64,000 nt of DNA, from NCBI GenBank assembly GCA_017408685.1, contig JAFQUE010000092.1, forward strand, positions 1-64,000. The letters run 5' to 3'. The notes under the pieces were generated by a model that was given only the letters and a program-made list of their open reading frames with translations, made no database searches and had not been told where the DNA came from. Positions 63,146-64,000 of the stretch are shown here, in pieces. Position numbers and translations under genes: made by a program. The number at the start of each line of letters is the position of its first letter. The first letter of the stretch is position 1. The DNA comes from Bacteroidaceae bacterium. Its GTDB lineage: Bacteria > Bacteroidota > Bacteroidia > Bacteroidales > Bacteroidaceae.

Positions 63146-64000
63146 ATGAAAAAACTTTTTGCAATCGTTGCAGTTTTGGGTCTGTTCGGTACAGCTCAGG
63201 TTGCTGCACAAACTGATGAAGTCAACAATGTTCAGCAGACAGAGGCAGTTGCTGATTCTGCTGCAGTAGCAAATGATTCTGTAGCAGTTGAGGAACCCGC
63301 AGTTGAGGAACCTGCTGCCGAAGAGGCTGCGGCACCTGTAGAGGTTGCCGAAGAGGCGGGTCTTGCCGGTGTTCACAAGTCTCTCAAGACAAAGTTTATC
63401 GAGGGTGGTGCCGAGTTTATGGCTCTTGTAGCAATTGCTATGGTTATCGGTCTCGCATTCTGTGTTGAGCGTATCATTTATTTGAGCATGGCTCAGGTTA
63501 ACACAAAGAAACTCATGGCAAGCATTGCTGATGCATTGTCAAAGAACGATGTTGAGGGTGCAAAGGAAATCTGCCGCAATACAGCTGGTCCTGTTGCCGC
63601 TATCTGCTACCAGGGCCTTCTCCGCATAGACGAGGGTCTTGAGACTGTTGAACGTTCAGTAGTTTCTTACGGCAGCCTCCAGTCTTCAATGCTTGAGAAG
63701 AACTGCTCATGGATTACACTGTTCATCGCTATGGCTCCGTCACTCGGATTCTTGGGTACTGTGATCGGTATGGTTATGTCATTCGACGAAATCCAGCAGA
63801 AGGGTGACATTTCTCCAACTATCGTTGCCGGTGGTATGAAGGTGGCTCTTATCACTACTATCTACGGTATTCTTGTAGCTCTTATCCTTCAGGTATTCTA
63901 CAACTTTATCCTTACCAAGATTGAGTCTCTTGTTTCAGACATGGAAGACAGTTCAATCACCCTCCTTGACCTTTTGACAAAGTTTAATTTGAAGAAGTAA
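63146..64000 (+). CDS. MotA/TolQ/ExbB family proton channel protein
   Basis: 284 residues, ending at the last base of the window. A signal peptide (1-21, cut after VAAQ) and an Ala/Glu/Pro/Val-rich acidic stretch (about 30-72, EEPAVEEPAAEEAAAPVEVAEE) precede the family domain: transmembrane helices near 90-110, 190-212 and 235-258, with SLGFLGTVIGMVMSFDEIQQKGDISPTIVAGGMKVALITTIYG as the core. Powers TonB-type or Tol-type processes; exbD and tonB genes are expected just outside. A weak promoter (TTTG 63101-63104, TAATTTTA 63125-63132) lies between the tRNA and the ATG. Confidence 0.94.
   Translation: MKKLFAIVAVLGLFGTAQVAAQTDEVNNVQQTEAVADSAAVANDSVAVEEPAVEEPAAEEAAAPVEVAEEAGLAGVHKSLKTKFIEGGAEFMALVAIAMVIGLAFCVERIIYLSMAQVNTKKLMASIADALSKNDVEGAKEICRNTAGPVAAICYQGLLRIDEGLETVERSVVSYGSLQSSMLEKNCSWITLFIAMAPSLGFLGTVIGMVMSFDEIQQKGDISPTIVAGGMKVALITTIYGILVALILQVFYNFILTKIESLVSDMEDSSITLLDLLTKFNLKK

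Noticed and set aside
1-64000. CRISPR arrays, insertion sequences, prophage or integrative element
   Set aside because: No transposase, integrase or regularly spaced repeat was seen; the repeats present are short and of the three families described.

Overview
The window looks like a chromosomal segment from the order Bacteroidales (Bacteroides/Phocaeicola/Prevotella-like). The evidence is the promoter type (TTTG, 19-20 nt, TAnnTTTG) seen repeatedly, an UpxY-type NusG paralogue at the head of a capsule operon, cobalamin-dependent NrdJ and MutAB, a PorE-like type IX secretion lipoprotein, and a secreted nuclease with a C-terminal sorting-like domain. A species cannot be named from sequence reading alone.

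Layout. (1) 1-2996: a short unknown gene, a DUF2007 protein, then frr-rsgA, closed by a perfect 23-bp bidirectional hairpin. (2) 3012-25587, all on the minus strand: one surface-polysaccharide operon of about 22.5 kb. In transcription order it has a promoter and structured leader, upxY, a Wza-like export lipoprotein, a Wzz/Wzc tyrosine kinase, a CpsB-type PHP phosphatase, a fucosyltransferase-like enzyme, the Wzx flippase, three GT2s and a GT32, an acyltransferase, a Wzy-like polymerase, a GT2, a nucleotidyltransferase/thymidylate-kinase-like fusion, another GT2, a second acyltransferase, a GT4, an APH-fold kinase, a GT4 and a DUF1972 GT4. No initiating polyprenyl-phosphate sugar-1-phosphate transferase and no nucleotide-sugar pathway gene is present, so both must come from elsewhere. 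(3) 25757-30531: divergent methyltransferase and pdxB, then acpP-fabF-rnc, and folB. (4) 30611-39045, minus strand: nrdJ, dnaA, dnaX, ruvC, a low-molecular-weight phosphatase and cdd. (5) 39271-42939: a glucosaminidase-LysM lipoprotein, a small membrane protein, a DivIC/FtsB-like protein and the PorE-like lipoprotein. (6) 43003-53592, minus strand: mutB-mutA, topB, a secreted endonuclease I, a YfcE-like phosphoesterase, a cytidylate-kinase-like protein and a MATE exporter. (7) 53715-59599, plus strand: mnmA-xseA-xseB, ilvE, trmB, a Dabb protein and mrp. (8) 59614-62745, minus strand: lpxK, purine nucleoside phosphorylase, thiL and a small Imm17-like membrane protein. (9) tRNA-Ser(GGA) and an ExbB/TolQ-type proton channel at the right edge.

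The capsule block is the accessory part; the rest is ordinary housekeeping. Its most unusual structure is a set of octamer repeats (CTTWTGTN) in inverted orientation. They bracket exactly three intergenic gaps, as if marking gene-module boundaries. A second repeat family, a palindrome, is inserted in frame in the CpsB phosphatase. A third, purine-rich heptamer family lies at several gene ends and inside mnmA. The capsule block also carries two kinase-like proteins of unknown substrate, which may add a phosphate-linked decoration.
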